Below, one piece after another: positions 1 to 8,696 of a DNA stretch of 64,000 nucleotides (position 1 is the stretch's first letter; each line of letters starts with the position of its first letter). The stretch comes from JAGSPQ01 sp038206395 (GTDB taxonomy: Bacteria > Myxococcota > Myxococcia > Myxococcales > Myxococcaceae), in NCBI GenBank assembly GCA_038206395.1, contig JBBRAX010000004.1, positions 174,701 to 238,700 on the forward strand, given 5' to 3'. The notes under the pieces are model-generated. The model had not been told where the DNA came from, did no database searches, and saw only the letters and a list, made by a program, of their open reading frames with translations. Position numbers and translations under genes: made by a program.

Positions 1-1
1 C

Positions 2-763
2 GAGCCGGGCAGGGCGGCCGACGCCGAAGGCGATGTGCTGTGGAAGGATCGCGGCAACAAGACGAGCCTGACCTCGGCGATCGACAAGTGGGAATCGGCT
101 GGGTCCACGGATCCGGTGGTGCTGGCGAAGGTGGCGCGCGCGCGGGCGTTGCTGGCCGATGTCTTCGACCTCGAAGGCGATCTCGATCGTCGCGATTCGC
201 AGACGCGGCTCGGGCTGGACGTGGCGACGCAGGCCGTGAAGGGCGCCGCTCCGGAGTTCGCTTCGGCGCTGGCCGAAGGGCGGACGATGCGGCTCACCGC
301 GGACATGATCCCTTCCGAGGCAGTGCCGGCGGTCTATTGGTTCGCGGTGCACCTCGAGCGGTGGGCCTCGGCACAGGGCGTCGGCACCCGGCTGCGGTAC
401 CGGGAAGACGTGCAGGCGCTGATGGAAAGGGTGGAAGCGCTCGACGAGGCGTACTTCTACGGCGGCCCATTGCGACACCGCGGCATGTTGGAGGCACTGA
501 CGGAAGGGCGGGGCGGCGGAACGTGGGCGGCCAGCGAGGCGGCGTTTCAGAAAGCCGTGACGCTTGGGCCTGCGTTTCTCGGCAACAAGGTCGAGTGGGC
601 GGCGACGCTGTGCGTGCAGCGCGAAGATCGCGACTGCTTCAGCCGGCTGTTGAACGAAGTGATCGCGGCAGACGCAGCGGCGACCCCTGCGCTCGCTGCC
701 GAGAATGCGATCGAGCAGGCGAAGGCGAGGAAGCTGCTCTCGCGCGCCGAGTCGCTTTTTTAG
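2..763 (+). CDS. TatT-family (TRAP-associated) helical-repeat protein, 5' truncated
   Basis: The reading frame is open from the first bases, so the true start lies outside the window; at least 253 residues are present. The opening LWKDRGNKTSLTSAIDKWE, then LAKVARARALLADVF and the closing NAIEQAKARKLLSRAESLF, fit the TatT family, a TPR-like trimeric periplasmic protein associated with TRAP transporters and often duplicated in myxobacteria. Coding is G/C-rich at third positions throughout. A signal peptide cannot be judged because the N-terminus is missing. No transporter subunits are visible here, so the link to transport is family knowledge only. Its stop codon overlaps by four bases the stop of the convergent Cys-rich gene. 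Confidence 0.75.
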   Translation, partial: EPGRAADAEGDVLWKDRGNKTSLTSAIDKWESAGSTDPVVLAKVARARALLADVFDLEGDLDRRDSQTRLGLDVATQAVKGAAPEFASALAEGRTMRLTADMIPSEAVPAVYWFAVHLERWASAQGVGTRLRYREDVQALMERVEALDEAYFYGGPLRHRGMLEALTEGRGGGTWAASEAAFQKAVTLGPAFLGNKVEWAATLCVQREDRDCFSRLLNEVIAADAAATPALAAENAIEQAKARKLLSRAESLF

Positions 764-1932
764 ATGCAGTAACCCTGCGCGTTGCACGTGCCCGAGGTGC
801 AGCCGGCGCCGGGCAGGTGGCAGTCGGGCTCGCAGATTCCGTAGGTGAGCGTGCCGCCGTCGCCCTGCACCAGCGCTCCGCAGACGTACCCGTTCCGGCA
901 GGTCGACTGGCCGGCTTTCGGGGCCGGGCAGCGTTCCCAACAATCATTCGCCACGCAGACATCGTTGCTCTTGCAGCCGAGGACGATGCACGTGTCCTGG
1001 CAGTAGCCGCCGGGCCATGCCGTACCTGTGTTGCACTTGCCGAGGAAGCCGCCGAGGTCGCAGTCGGTCTTGGCCTGGCACGGAGAGCCTGCAAAACGAT
1101 CGGTCGGCAGCGTGCTGCACAGGCCCTGGTTGCACGCCTGGCCGAGGGCGCAGGCCATGCACTGGTTCGCCGCGAAGCCGCACGCGCTCGGGATGGTGTT
1201 GGTCGACGGCACGCAGGTGTTGCCCTGGCAGCAGCCGTTGCAACTCATGATCGTGCAGGTCGGGGCCGCGCACGCGCCGTTCGCACACACGTTCGTTCCA
1301 CAGTTCACGCACGCGCTGCCGTTGGATCCGCAGCTCGCGCTCGTCTGCGTCGTGACGCACACGTTGCCCTGGCAGCAGCCACTCGGACATGTGCTCGGTG
1401 AGCAGCCCGCGATCTGACAGCTGCCGTTCGTGCACGCGAAGCCGTTGCCGCACCCAACGCACGCCTGGCCGCTGACGCCGCACTTCGCCGTCGCCGTACC
1501 CAACTGGCAGGTCGTCCCATCGCAGCAGCCACCGCAGTTCGCCGCCGAGCAGCTCGCCGCGCTTCCGCCTCCCGCCCCGGTCGCCCCGCCGCCCGTCCCG
1601 GCCACGCCACCGCCAGTGCCAGCAACGCCACCGCCAGTGCCAGCAACGCCGCCGCCCGTGCCGGCAGAACCACCGCCGGACCCGCCGCCCGTGCCACCGT
1701 CGGCGCCCTGGGGGACGCAGACGCCGCCCGAGCACATCAGTCCGTCGAGACAGGCGAGACACGCGCTGCCCTGGTTGCCGCAGATGGCGCTGGTGGTGCC
1801 GGCGCGGCACTGGCCCATCGCGTCGCAGCACCCGAACTTGCAGCTCTCGGCGTTGCAAGCGGACGGGACCGCGGGGCTGCTGCAAGACGCGCAGAGCAGC
1901 GCGAAAGCGAAAACCTGGGCGCGAAGGATCAT
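760..1932 (-). CDS. Cys-rich secreted lipoprotein with Gly-rich linker
   Basis: A 390-residue protein that begins with a hydrophobic signal (MILRAQVFAFALLCASCSS) and a lipobox-like CASC, so probably an outer-membrane lipoprotein. After a first Cys cluster there is a Gly/Ala/Thr/Val low-complexity linker (about residues 80-120) built of short tandem repeats. Four or so Cys-rich modules follow, each with a CC pair and a CGxxGxxC-type ending, then a larger Cys-rich C-terminal part. The start is the ATG just before the signal sequence; the frame stays open upstream but runs into the radical SAM gene. Such proteins are common and poorly characterised in myxobacteria. Role unknown; surface adhesion or structural use is only a guess. 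Confidence 0.8.
   Translation of the reverse strand: MILRAQVFAFALLCASCSSPAVPSACNAESCKFGCCDAMGQCRAGTTSAICGNQGSACLACLDGLMCSGGVCVPQGADGGTGGGSGGGSAGTGGGVAGTGGGVAGTGGGVAGTGGGATGAGGGSAASCSAANCGGCCDGTTCQLGTATAKCGVSGQACVGCGNGFACTNGSCQIAGCSPSTCPSGCCQGNVCVTTQTSASCGSNGSACVNCGTNVCANGACAAPTCTIMSCNGCCQGNTCVPSTNTIPSACGFAANQCMACALGQACNQGLCSTLPTDRFAGSPCQAKTDCDLGGFLGKCNTGTAWPGGYCQDTCIVLGCKSNDVCVANDCWERCPAPKAGQSTCRNGYVCGALVQGDGGTLTYGICEPDCHLPGAGCTSGTCNAQGYCI
1600..1700. repeat. Short tandem repeats encoding a Gly-rich linker
   Basis: Near-identical units of about 21 bases, each containing gccaccgccagtgccagcaa or a close variant, are repeated in tandem inside the Cys-rich lipoprotein gene. They encode repeated AGTGGGV on the minus strand. 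Such repeats can change copy number by slippage without shifting the frame because the unit is a multiple of three. Confidence 0.7.
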
Positions 1933-1982
1933 GGGTGCCCGCAGAACCCCGGAGCCACCCCCTGGGTGCAGACGAGTTGCTT

Positions 1983-3008
1983 CTAGAACAGCGAAAGCTG
2001 GGGCACGACCTTCGGCGGGCGCTCGAAGGTGGTCGGCGGGTCCGGGTCGAACCTGTAGGTGAGGCCGAGCCGCCGCACGGTCACGTCGAACGTCTGCGCG
2101 ATCATCTCCGCGTACGGCCCTTCGCCCCGGCCCCGCACGCCCCACCGCGAGTCGTAGAGCTTCCCGCCACGCGTCTCGCGCACCCGGTGAAGAATCTTGT
2201 CCGCCCGCAGGGGCAGCGCCTCGCGAATCCTTTCCTCGAACACGGTCTTCACGCTCGAAGGCAGGCGAAGCAGCACGTAGCCGGCAAACTTCGCTCCGGC
2301 GTCCTTCGCTGCTTCGAGCACCAGCCCCATGCCCTCGTCGCTGACGCCCGGGATGATCGGCGCCACCATCACCCCGACATGCACGCCTGCGTCGGCCAGC
2401 GTCTTCACCACCTGCATCCGCCGCTGCGGAGTCGGCGCTCCCGGCTCGATCGCCCGCGCCATCTTCGGATCCCAGATCGGAATGCTGATCGCCACCGTCA
2501 CCGTCGCGTCCTTCGTCAGCCGCAAAAGCAGATCCAGGTCGCGCTCGATCACCGCCCCCTTGGTGATGATCGACACCGGGTTCTTGTACTCGGCGCACAC
2601 CTCGAGACAGCCGCGCGTGAGCCGCAGCGACGCTTCCAGCGGCTGGTAACAATCGGTGACCCCCGAGAACATGATCAGCTCGCCCTTCCACGACGGCCGT
2701 TCGAACGCCGCGCGCAGCAGCTGCGGCGCTTGAAGCTTCGCCATGATCTTCGTGTCGAAGTCGGTGCCCGCGCCGAAGCTCAGGTACTCATGGCTCGGTC
2801 GCGCGAAGCAGTACGCGCACGCATGGTTGCAACCGCGGTACGGGTTCACGCTGAAGCGGAAGCCGAGGTCGGGGCTGTCGTTGTGGGCGAGGATCTCACG
2901 GGTGTGATCCTCGTAGACCTCGACCTTCGCGGTTGGCACCTCGTCCAGGTACTGCACTGAGGTGGTCGCCCAGGGGTTCGGCGGGTTCGCGATGAGTTGG
3001 GGTTTCAT
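1983..3008 (-). CDS. PA0069-family (SplB-like) radical SAM protein
   Basis: A 341-residue radical SAM protein. The cluster-binding motif CxxxCxxC is present in NPYRGCNHACAYCFARP at about residues 57-73. The FSGVTDCYQPLE and ITKGAVIERD stretches are typical of the PA0069 / spore-photoproduct-lyase-like group. The Fe-S cluster would generate a 5'-deoxyadenosyl radical from S-adenosylmethionine; the substrate of this group is unknown. I chose the ATG giving MKPQLIANPPNPWATTSVQ, since that region is family-like and further extension would run into the divergent exporter gene. No partner gene is evident; the upstream neighbour is divergently transcribed. Confidence 0.85.
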   Translation of the reverse strand: MKPQLIANPPNPWATTSVQYLDEVPTAKVEVYEDHTREILAHNDSPDLGFRFSVNPYRGCNHACAYCFARPSHEYLSFGAGTDFDTKIMAKLQAPQLLRAAFERPSWKGELIMFSGVTDCYQPLEASLRLTRGCLEVCAEYKNPVSIITKGAVIERDLDLLLRLTKDATVTVAISIPIWDPKMARAIEPGAPTPQRRMQVVKTLADAGVHVGVMVAPIIPGVSDEGMGLVLEAAKDAGAKFAGYVLLRLPSSVKTVFEERIREALPLRADKILHRVRETRGGKLYDSRWGVRGRGEGPYAEMIAQTFDVTVRRLGLTYRFDPDPPTTFERPPKVVPQLSLF

Positions 3009-3075
3009 CGCGGCGCACTCTACTGAAAACGCGTTCAGTTGTGACCAGCCCCCGTTTGCGAGACTCCCCGCGCCC

Positions 3076-3918
3076 ATGTGGATGGTCGCCCTCGCGGCGG
3101 TGCTCTGGGGGCTCTGGCCGATTTTCCTCTCGGGCTCGGGCCTCGCAGGCCACCAGTCGGCGCTGGTCGTCTTCGCGGTGATGATGCTGCCCGCACCCTT
3201 CGTGCTCTCGCGCGGTGCCTTCGCCGATCGCCGCGCCACGTTCGGAGTGTTCGCTGTCGGTGTCCTCGATGCTGGCAATGCGATCGCCTACTTCACCGCG
3301 CTCGAAAGGGGGCCCGTCGTCGTCGCGGTGCTCACGCACTACCTGACGCCGGTGATGGTGGCGCTGGCCGCTCCGCTACTCTTGAAAGAACCGCTGTCAC
3401 GCCGCGCGCTGCTTGCCGCCCCCGTCATCCTCGGTGGCCTCGCGTTGGTCGTCGGGCCTAAGCAGGGCGGTTCGACGCTCGTGACTGCTGCGTGGGGCGC
3501 TTCCAGCGCCGTCTGCTACGCGGGCATCGTCGTCTTCAGCAAGCGCGCCGCGACGGCCTACTCGCCGCTGGCAGTCACCGCGCTTCACGCGCCTGTCTCA
3601 CTCGCCGTGGTGCTGCTCGTCTTCGGTGCAGGCGCGCTTCCTCCGCGCATCGACGGCGGCCTCGCCTCGATGGTCGCCGGGGCGCTGATCTGCGGCCTGT
3701 TCGCGGTGATGCTCTTCAACGTCGGGCTTCGCACCGTGCCCGCGCACCTCGCCAGCGTCCTCACCTACGTCGAGCCCGTCGTCGCCGCGATCGTCGGCAT
3801 CGTCTGGCTTCACCAGCCGCTGGGTCCGCTGGGAGCCGTCGGCGCGGCGCTGATGCTCGCTGCAGGCGTCTGGGTCGTGCGCGAGAAGCAGACTGTTCGG
3901 TTTGTTCCCGACGGCTGA
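3076..3918 (+). CDS. EamA/DMT-superfamily transporter (RarD-like)
   Basis: A 280-residue integral membrane protein with about ten hydrophobic segments in two similar halves, the pattern of the drug/metabolite transporter superfamily (EamA repeats). LTYVEPVVAAIVGIVWLHQP near the C-terminus is the usual end of the second EamA domain. These proteins export small metabolites or amino acids in the inner membrane; the substrate cannot be told. The start is the ATG giving MWMVALAAVLWGLWPIFLSG, right at the first membrane segment. An upstream in-frame start would add 38 polar residues and overlap the radical SAM start. The 67-bp gap to that divergent gene must hold both promoters. Confidence 0.85.
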   Translation: MWMVALAAVLWGLWPIFLSGSGLAGHQSALVVFAVMMLPAPFVLSRGAFADRRATFGVFAVGVLDAGNAIAYFTALERGPVVVAVLTHYLTPVMVALAAPLLLKEPLSRRALLAAPVILGGLALVVGPKQGGSTLVTAAWGASSAVCYAGIVVFSKRAATAYSPLAVTALHAPVSLAVVLLVFGAGALPPRIDGGLASMVAGALICGLFAVMLFNVGLRTVPAHLASVLTYVEPVVAAIVGIVWLHQPLGPLGAVGAALMLAAGVWVVREKQTVRFVPDG

Positions 3919-3936
3919 GCGTGAGAAGAGCGCGGC

Positions 3937-5640
3937 ATGCGCGCGATTCCCCTCTCAGCCATCACCCTCGGCTTCTGTCTCGGTCTCGTCGTTGCCATCG
4001 CTCCGGCGTGTGGCAGCAACAGTGGAGGCACGGGCGGTGGCGCGGCAGGCGGGGGCTCGGCTGGCGGCGGCAACGGCGGCGCGGGAGGCGGCAGCGGCGG
4101 CGCCGCGGCGTTCTGCGCTGACTTCGCCAACAGCTATTGCGAGTTCGCGGTTCGCTGCAACCTGGTCGCGATGGCCTCGAAGGCCGAGTGCGTCGCGTAC
4201 ATCGGCCCGCAGTTCTGCCGGAACCAGCCATCGGCCGAGAAGGGCTACATCGCCTTCAACAGCGCGAACGCGCAGGCGTGCACGACAGCGATCAAGAACA
4301 GCCTGAGCTGCGACCCGCGCGATGCCCTTGCCGGCCCCTGCGCCGACATCTTCTTGCCGGGCGCCGCCAGCCGCAGCGCCTGCTTCGCCAGCGATGACTG
4401 CATCAACGAGAACGAAGCCTGCGGCGGCGCTTCGTGCATGAAGACCTGCCAGCCCGCCGGGTCGCAGGGTAAGCCGTGCACGCGCTTCGGCACCTGCGAC
4501 ACCGGCCTGCGCTGCGAGCTCACCACGGGCATCTGTGTCGGTCCCGCAGCCGTCGGCGGCGACTGCACCTCGGGCGCGAACCAGTGCGACGCCACCAGCT
4601 ACTGCGACCTGGCGCTGACCCGGAAATGCGTCGCGCTGCCGACCGCGGGCCAGACCTGCCGCGGCGGGCTCCCGAGGTGCACCAATGGCTTCTACTGCAG
4701 CAACACCACCTGCCAGGCGCGGCTCGCCCAGGGCGTCACCTGCCCGGCAGCTGCCGATTCCTGCCAGACGGCGCTCTTCTGTGACACCACCAAAGTCCCC
4801 ACGTCATGTCAGCCCCGCGCCCAGGTGGGCGGCACCTGCACGGGCGACGGCTGCGCAGCGGGCCTGCGGTGCATCCGCGGAAGCTGCGCGACGCCGAGAA
4901 TGGCGGGCGGGACGTGCGCCACGTCGTCCGACTGCGCGCCGGGGCTCTCGTGCGACGACGTCCTCCGGTCGTGCCAGGCCTTCAACTTCGAGGTTGCCGC
5001 CGGCGAGACGTGCACCGACGATGTCCGCAGCTGCGACACGGACTTGAGCTGCCGCGGCTTCGCGGTCAACCCGGACGGCGGTGTTGGCACCGTGGGAAGG
5101 TGCGTCGTCCCGAAGGTCGGCGACGCGTGCACCTCGAACACCAGCGGCGAATGTCCCCGCGCCGCGTTCTGCAACGTGCCCGTCGGCACCGCGACCGGCA
5201 GCTGCGTCGCGGCGACGAACCGCTCGCCCTGCAGCTACGGCGACAACTGTCGCGTTGGCGACTACTGCGAAGGCGCGCTGTGCACCGCGCAGAAGGCCGC
5301 CGGCGCCGCGTGCGCCAGCTCGGGCGCCTGCGTGAGTCCGCTGAAGTGCATCGCGATGACGCCCGGCTCGAGCGTGTGCGGAAACGCCGGTGACATCGGC
5401 GCGAACTGCGCGGCGAGCTCGGCCTGCCGCTTCCCGCTGACCTGCGTGTCGGGCCTCTGCGCCCACGCAGGAGCGACGGGCGAGAAGTGCTACGACAGCA
5501 GCGTCTGCCTGACCGGCACCTGCAGTCGCGACGCGGGCACCTGCGATGCGCCCACCCCCAACGGCGGGCTGTGCAAACAGAACACGGAGTGCGCGTCAGG
5601 TCAGTGCAACACCGGGCTCTGCGAAGCCGTCTGCCCCTGA
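3937..5640 (+). CDS. Large Cys-rich repeat lipoprotein (Dickkopf-like Cys pattern)
   Basis: A 567-residue exported protein: hydrophobic signal MRAIPLSAITLGFCLGLVVA, then a lipobox-like PAC followed by a Gly-rich linker (about residues 30-60). The rest is dominated by repeated Cys motifs of the form GxxCxxxxxCxxGLxC, roughly ten copies, as in myxobacterial proteins annotated with Dickkopf-type Cys-rich domains. Many disulfides are expected, so it acts outside the cytoplasm. Pro at position -2 of the lipobox is unusual, so lipidation is less sure than export. It follows the exporter by 18 bp but has its own start context. Function unknown. Confidence 0.85.
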   Translation: MRAIPLSAITLGFCLGLVVAIAPACGSNSGGTGGGAAGGGSAGGGNGGAGGGSGGAAAFCADFANSYCEFAVRCNLVAMASKAECVAYIGPQFCRNQPSAEKGYIAFNSANAQACTTAIKNSLSCDPRDALAGPCADIFLPGAASRSACFASDDCINENEACGGASCMKTCQPAGSQGKPCTRFGTCDTGLRCELTTGICVGPAAVGGDCTSGANQCDATSYCDLALTRKCVALPTAGQTCRGGLPRCTNGFYCSNTTCQARLAQGVTCPAAADSCQTALFCDTTKVPTSCQPRAQVGGTCTGDGCAAGLRCIRGSCATPRMAGGTCATSSDCAPGLSCDDVLRSCQAFNFEVAAGETCTDDVRSCDTDLSCRGFAVNPDGGVGTVGRCVVPKVGDACTSNTSGECPRAAFCNVPVGTATGSCVAATNRSPCSYGDNCRVGDYCEGALCTAQKAAGAACASSGACVSPLKCIAMTPGSSVCGNAGDIGANCAASSACRFPLTCVSGLCAHAGATGEKCYDSSVCLTGTCSRDAGTCDAPTPNGGLCKQNTECASGQCNTGLCEAVCP

Positions 5641-5652
5641 GGCATCCGTCAT

Positions 5653-5667
5653 CGGGAGGACCTCCCG
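5653..5667. terminator. Short perfect inverted repeat after the Cys-rich gene (possible terminator)
   Basis: Arms cgggagg and cctcccg are separated by one base, just downstream of the Cys-rich gene and before the pilin gene. It lacks a clear T run and the loop is very short, so a terminator role is tentative; a protein-binding palindrome is the alternative. Confidence 0.3.
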
Positions 5668-5742
5668 TTGCCCGATTCTCCAGCGCGTGGCGCGCGCGTA
5701 CTTTGTTTCTCGTCGGACACACCACCCACCAGGAACAAAACC

Positions 5743-5997
5743 ATGAAGACCGCCGCTCGCCGCACCCGCCGGGGCCAGGGCATGACCGAGTACATCATCA
5801 TCGTCTCGCTGATCGCGATCGCCTCGATTGGGATCGTTTCGTTGTTCGGCGACAACATTCGCCGCCTCTTCGCGATGGCCGCCGACGCGACGGCTGGCAA
5901 TGAGTCCGTCGCCCAGGCGAACAGCGCGACCGCCGTCGGCAACGCGTCGCTGAACAAGAAGAAGATGGACAACTTCGCGCTGAACAATTCCTACTGA
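5743..5997 (+). CDS. Flp-type (type IVb) pilin-like protein
   Basis: An 84-residue prepilin-like protein. A basic leader (MKTAARRTRRG) ends in the type IVb prepilin site G/QGMTEY, with Glu five residues after the cut, followed by a hydrophobic helix IIIVSLIAIASIGIVSLFG. This is the Flp/TadE-like arrangement cleaved by a prepilin peptidase such as TadV. The rest is a short Asn/Ala/Ser-rich tail. The ATG is preceded by an AGGA-type ribosome site (around 5731). No tad/cpa secretion genes are in the window, so it is an orphan locus; the assembly machinery must be elsewhere or the protein may be a pseudopilin. Confidence 0.85.
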   Translation: MKTAARRTRRGQGMTEYIIIVSLIAIASIGIVSLFGDNIRRLFAMAADATAGNESVAQANSATAVGNASLNKKKMDNFALNNSY

Positions 5998-6031
5998 CCG
6001 CAGGCACGGGCAGTGCAGACGTTCGGGTCCC

Positions 6032-7246
6032 ATGACCGTCGTCCGCAAGAAGATCCTCCACACCGGGACGCCGGTCTGGGGGCAGCAGCGAAGACCACCG
6101 GTCGACCGGGGCCCTTCGCGAAAGCGCAAGACGATCGATGTGCTCGTGATCGGGGCCGGCATCAGCGGCGCCCTGGTCGCCGATCTCTGCAGCGAAGCCG
6201 GACTCTCGGTGTTGGTAGCCGATCGCCGCGGGCCGATTCAAGGCTCGTCGTCGGCCAGCACCGCGCTGCTCCAATCAGACATCGATGTGCCGTTGACCCA
6301 CCTCGCCGAAAAGGTTGGGCTGAAGGACGCGCAGCGGCACTACCAGCGATCGAAGCTCGCCGTGCGCGCGCTGGCCGAACGTGTTCATCACCTCGGCATC
6401 GAGTGCGAGCTCACCGATCGGGAGTCGCTGTACCTCGCGGGCGAGGTGCTCGATGCGAAAGAGCTGGCGAAGGAATGCCAAGCGCGTCGCCGCGCAGGGC
6501 TCGAGTCGGAACTTCTGTTGCGCGATCAACTCAAGGCTTTCTTCGGTTTCGATCGTTCGGCCGCCTTGCTCGGAGGTGGAAACTGCTCGGCGAATCCAGT
6601 TCAGCTCACTGCGGGAATCTTGAACGTGGCGACGCAAAGGGGTGCGCGGCTCCTCGCTCCACTCGAGGTGACCAAGCTTCACGAGACCACCCGCGGCGTC
6701 ACCGCCGCGACGAAACAGGGCCAGACACTTCACGCGCGCTACGCCGTGTACGCCACCGGCTACGAGCTGCCGTTCGCGATCTCGAAGCGCGATCACCAGC
6801 TCATCTCGACCTGGGCGATCGCGACGAAGCCGCAGAAGCGCGCGCTGTGGCCGGGCGAATGTCTGATCTGGGAGGCGTCGGATCCCTACCTCTACCTGCG
6901 CACCACCGCTGACGGCCGGATCATCTGCGGCGGGGCCGACGAGGACTTCGAAGACGAAGACGCGCGCGATGCGCTGCTGGAGACGAAGACGAAGTACCTC
7001 GAAGCAAAGCTTCACGCGATGCTGCCTGGCGCCGACCCGCGCGCGGCCTACCGGTGGACGGGGACGTTCGGCACCACGCCCACGGGCACGCCCTGCATCG
7101 GCTTCCTCCCTCGGCACGAACGCACCCTCGCGGTGCTCGGCTACGGCGGCAACGGCTTCACCTTCTCGATGATCGCTGCGCAGGTGATCCGCGGATACAT
7201 CACGGGACAAGTAGACCCAGACGCCGATCTGTACCGCTTTCGCTGA
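6032..7246 (+). CDS. FAD-dependent oxidoreductase (DAO family)
   Basis: A 404-residue enzyme with an N-terminal extension of about 35 residues and then a Rossmann FAD motif, VLVIGAGISGALVADLC, ending in an acidic residue at the second strand. The C-terminal YGGNGFTFSMIAAQVIRGY is the typical DAO-family end that closes over the flavin. Members oxidise amines or amino acids (glycine oxidase, D-amino acid dehydrogenase types). The substrate cannot be deduced. It stands alone, with a 34-bp gap after the pilin gene. Confidence 0.85.
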   Translation: MTVVRKKILHTGTPVWGQQRRPPVDRGPSRKRKTIDVLVIGAGISGALVADLCSEAGLSVLVADRRGPIQGSSSASTALLQSDIDVPLTHLAEKVGLKDAQRHYQRSKLAVRALAERVHHLGIECELTDRESLYLAGEVLDAKELAKECQARRRAGLESELLLRDQLKAFFGFDRSAALLGGGNCSANPVQLTAGILNVATQRGARLLAPLEVTKLHETTRGVTAATKQGQTLHARYAVYATGYELPFAISKRDHQLISTWAIATKPQKRALWPGECLIWEASDPYLYLRTTADGRIICGGADEDFEDEDARDALLETKTKYLEAKLHAMLPGADPRAAYRWTGTFGTTPTGTPCIGFLPRHERTLAVLGYGGNGFTFSMIAAQVIRGYITGQVDPDADLYRFR

Positions 7247-7322
7247 GTTGTACACGGCGCTGCCGCAAGGGATGCCGACGTAAAGGTCACCCGCATCCAG
7301 GTTCCGCGCTACTCATGGCGCC

Positions 7323-8078
7323 ATGCTCTCTGCGCTGATGACTGCCGCTGTGCTCGCCGGGTCGCCCGAGCTCGGGTTCGCCTTCTCGAACGAAGCGGGC
7401 GATCGCCTGCTCGCGCTCACCGGGGGGTCCAGGTCCTTCACGAAGGCCACCTGCGGCGGCGCGGTGCTGACGGTGAAGTTCGAGGAGGTCCAGCGCGAGG
7501 GCCCGAAGAACAACGCGCGGCAGACGGCGCGGAACTTCGCTCAGCTGCCGGGTGCGCGCTTCGCAGTCGTCGGTTCGAAGGTCCCCGAAAACACCTCGTG
7601 CCTTCTCGGTACCGACGCGGCGTTCGCTTCGCGTCAGGTCACGACGGTGATGGCGACGCCAGACACGAAGTGCAGCGACAAGGCGGCGGCGTTGGTCGCG
7701 AAGCTCGGCAAGCGAAAGGTGATGAAGTGCCTCACCACCGGGACGTTCGCGGGCGGGAAGCTTCACTTCGCCCACTTCGCAGACAAGGGCGTCGATGCGC
7801 TGGTGGGCGTGGTGCTCGAGCCCGACGACGGCCCCGCAGCGATGAAGTCTTTTGCCGCCAAGCGCGTGAAGGATTCGCCCAGCTGCTGGCGCGTCGATGA
7901 CGGCTGTGAGTTTGATCCTTCGAGCTATCGGGTCGTCGCCGCGCTCACGGGCAGGGCAGGCCTCGAGCTGTTTGCGCTCTGGGGCGGCGCCGAAAGCGAG
8001 AACCTCGAGCTCCTTCGCACCAAAGGCGCCGAGCTGATGCCGGGCCTCATTGGCAGCCGCTACTGGTCGCCCGAATAG
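7323..8078 (+). CDS. Hypothetical exported protein
   Basis: A 251-residue protein that I do not recognise. A short hydrophobic N-terminus (MLSALMTAAVLAGSPELGFAF) suggests export. The mature part contains four or more Cys residues (for example ATCGGAV, TSCLL, TKCSDK, SCWRVDDGCEF), compatible with disulfides in the periplasm. Codon usage matches neighbouring genes. It lies between two unrelated genes with gaps of 76 and 118 bp, so it is probably monocistronic. Confidence 0.65.
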   Translation: MLSALMTAAVLAGSPELGFAFSNEAGDRLLALTGGSRSFTKATCGGAVLTVKFEEVQREGPKNNARQTARNFAQLPGARFAVVGSKVPENTSCLLGTDAAFASRQVTTVMATPDTKCSDKAAALVAKLGKRKVMKCLTTGTFAGGKLHFAHFADKGVDALVGVVLEPDDGPAAMKSFAAKRVKDSPSCWRVDDGCEFDPSSYRVVAALTGRAGLELFALWGGAESENLELLRTKGAELMPGLIGSRYWSPE

Positions 8079-8196
8079 CTGTGGCCTCTTTGCAGCCTGT
8101 GGAGATTTTGACCCACCTTGAGCCCCCGACCCCCGGGAAGGGTGCGGCACGCGTGGTGCAGCCGGACCCGGCAACGCTTCACAACCTGGGGACCCC

Positions 8197-8682
8197 ATGG
8201 ACGCCACGACCCTGCTCACCGCTCAGCACAAGGAAGTCGACTCGCTCTTCAGCCAGTACGAGAAGGTGACGACTTCTCTCGAGAAGCTCTCGCTGTATCG
8301 CCAGATCGCCGACAACCTCGCGGCGCACATGGTGATCGAAGAGAAGCTCTTCTACCCGGCCGTCTTCGTCGGCGAGCTGAAGGGCAAGCTGACCGAAGGC
8401 CTCGAAGAGCACCTGGCGTCGAAGCGGCTCCTCGCCGACCTGATTCAGATGAGCCCCGATAACGAGCAGTACGACGCGAAGGTCAAGGTGCTGCAGGAAC
8501 AGATCGAGCACCACGTTCACGAGGAGCAGGACGAGATCTTTCCGATGGTGCGCGAGCTGATGCCGAAGCGTGAGCGCGAGGCCCTCGGCGAAGCGATGGA
8601 GGCGATGTTCAACAAGCTGATCGAGACTGCCCCGCGCAATCGTGTGCCCGGCGAAACGGATCAGGCCCCCGCCCTCAGCTGA
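8197..8682 (+). CDS. Hemerythrin HHE-domain protein
   Basis: A 161-residue all-helical protein with the hemerythrin ligand pattern: His11 (AQHKEVD), His44 and Glu48 (AAHMVIEEKLFYP), His72 (EEHLASK), and the HHVHEEQDEIFP segment from about residue 105. These would hold a non-haem di-iron centre that binds oxygen or nitric oxide. Bacterial HHE proteins act in oxygen sensing, iron handling or resistance to nitrosative stress; which applies here is unknown. Only 14 bp separate it from the alcohol dehydrogenase gene, so they may be co-transcribed. Confidence 0.9.
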   Translation: MDATTLLTAQHKEVDSLFSQYEKVTTSLEKLSLYRQIADNLAAHMVIEEKLFYPAVFVGELKGKLTEGLEEHLASKRLLADLIQMSPDNEQYDAKVKVLQEQIEHHVHEEQDEIFPMVRELMPKREREALGEAMEAMFNKLIETAPRNRVPGETDQAPALS

Positions 8683-8696
8683 ACCAGAGAAACGAC

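Noticed and set aside
3009..3278. N-terminal extension of the radical SAM frame upstream of 3008
   Set aside because: It runs through the start and first membrane helices of the divergent exporter gene and does not look like family sequence.
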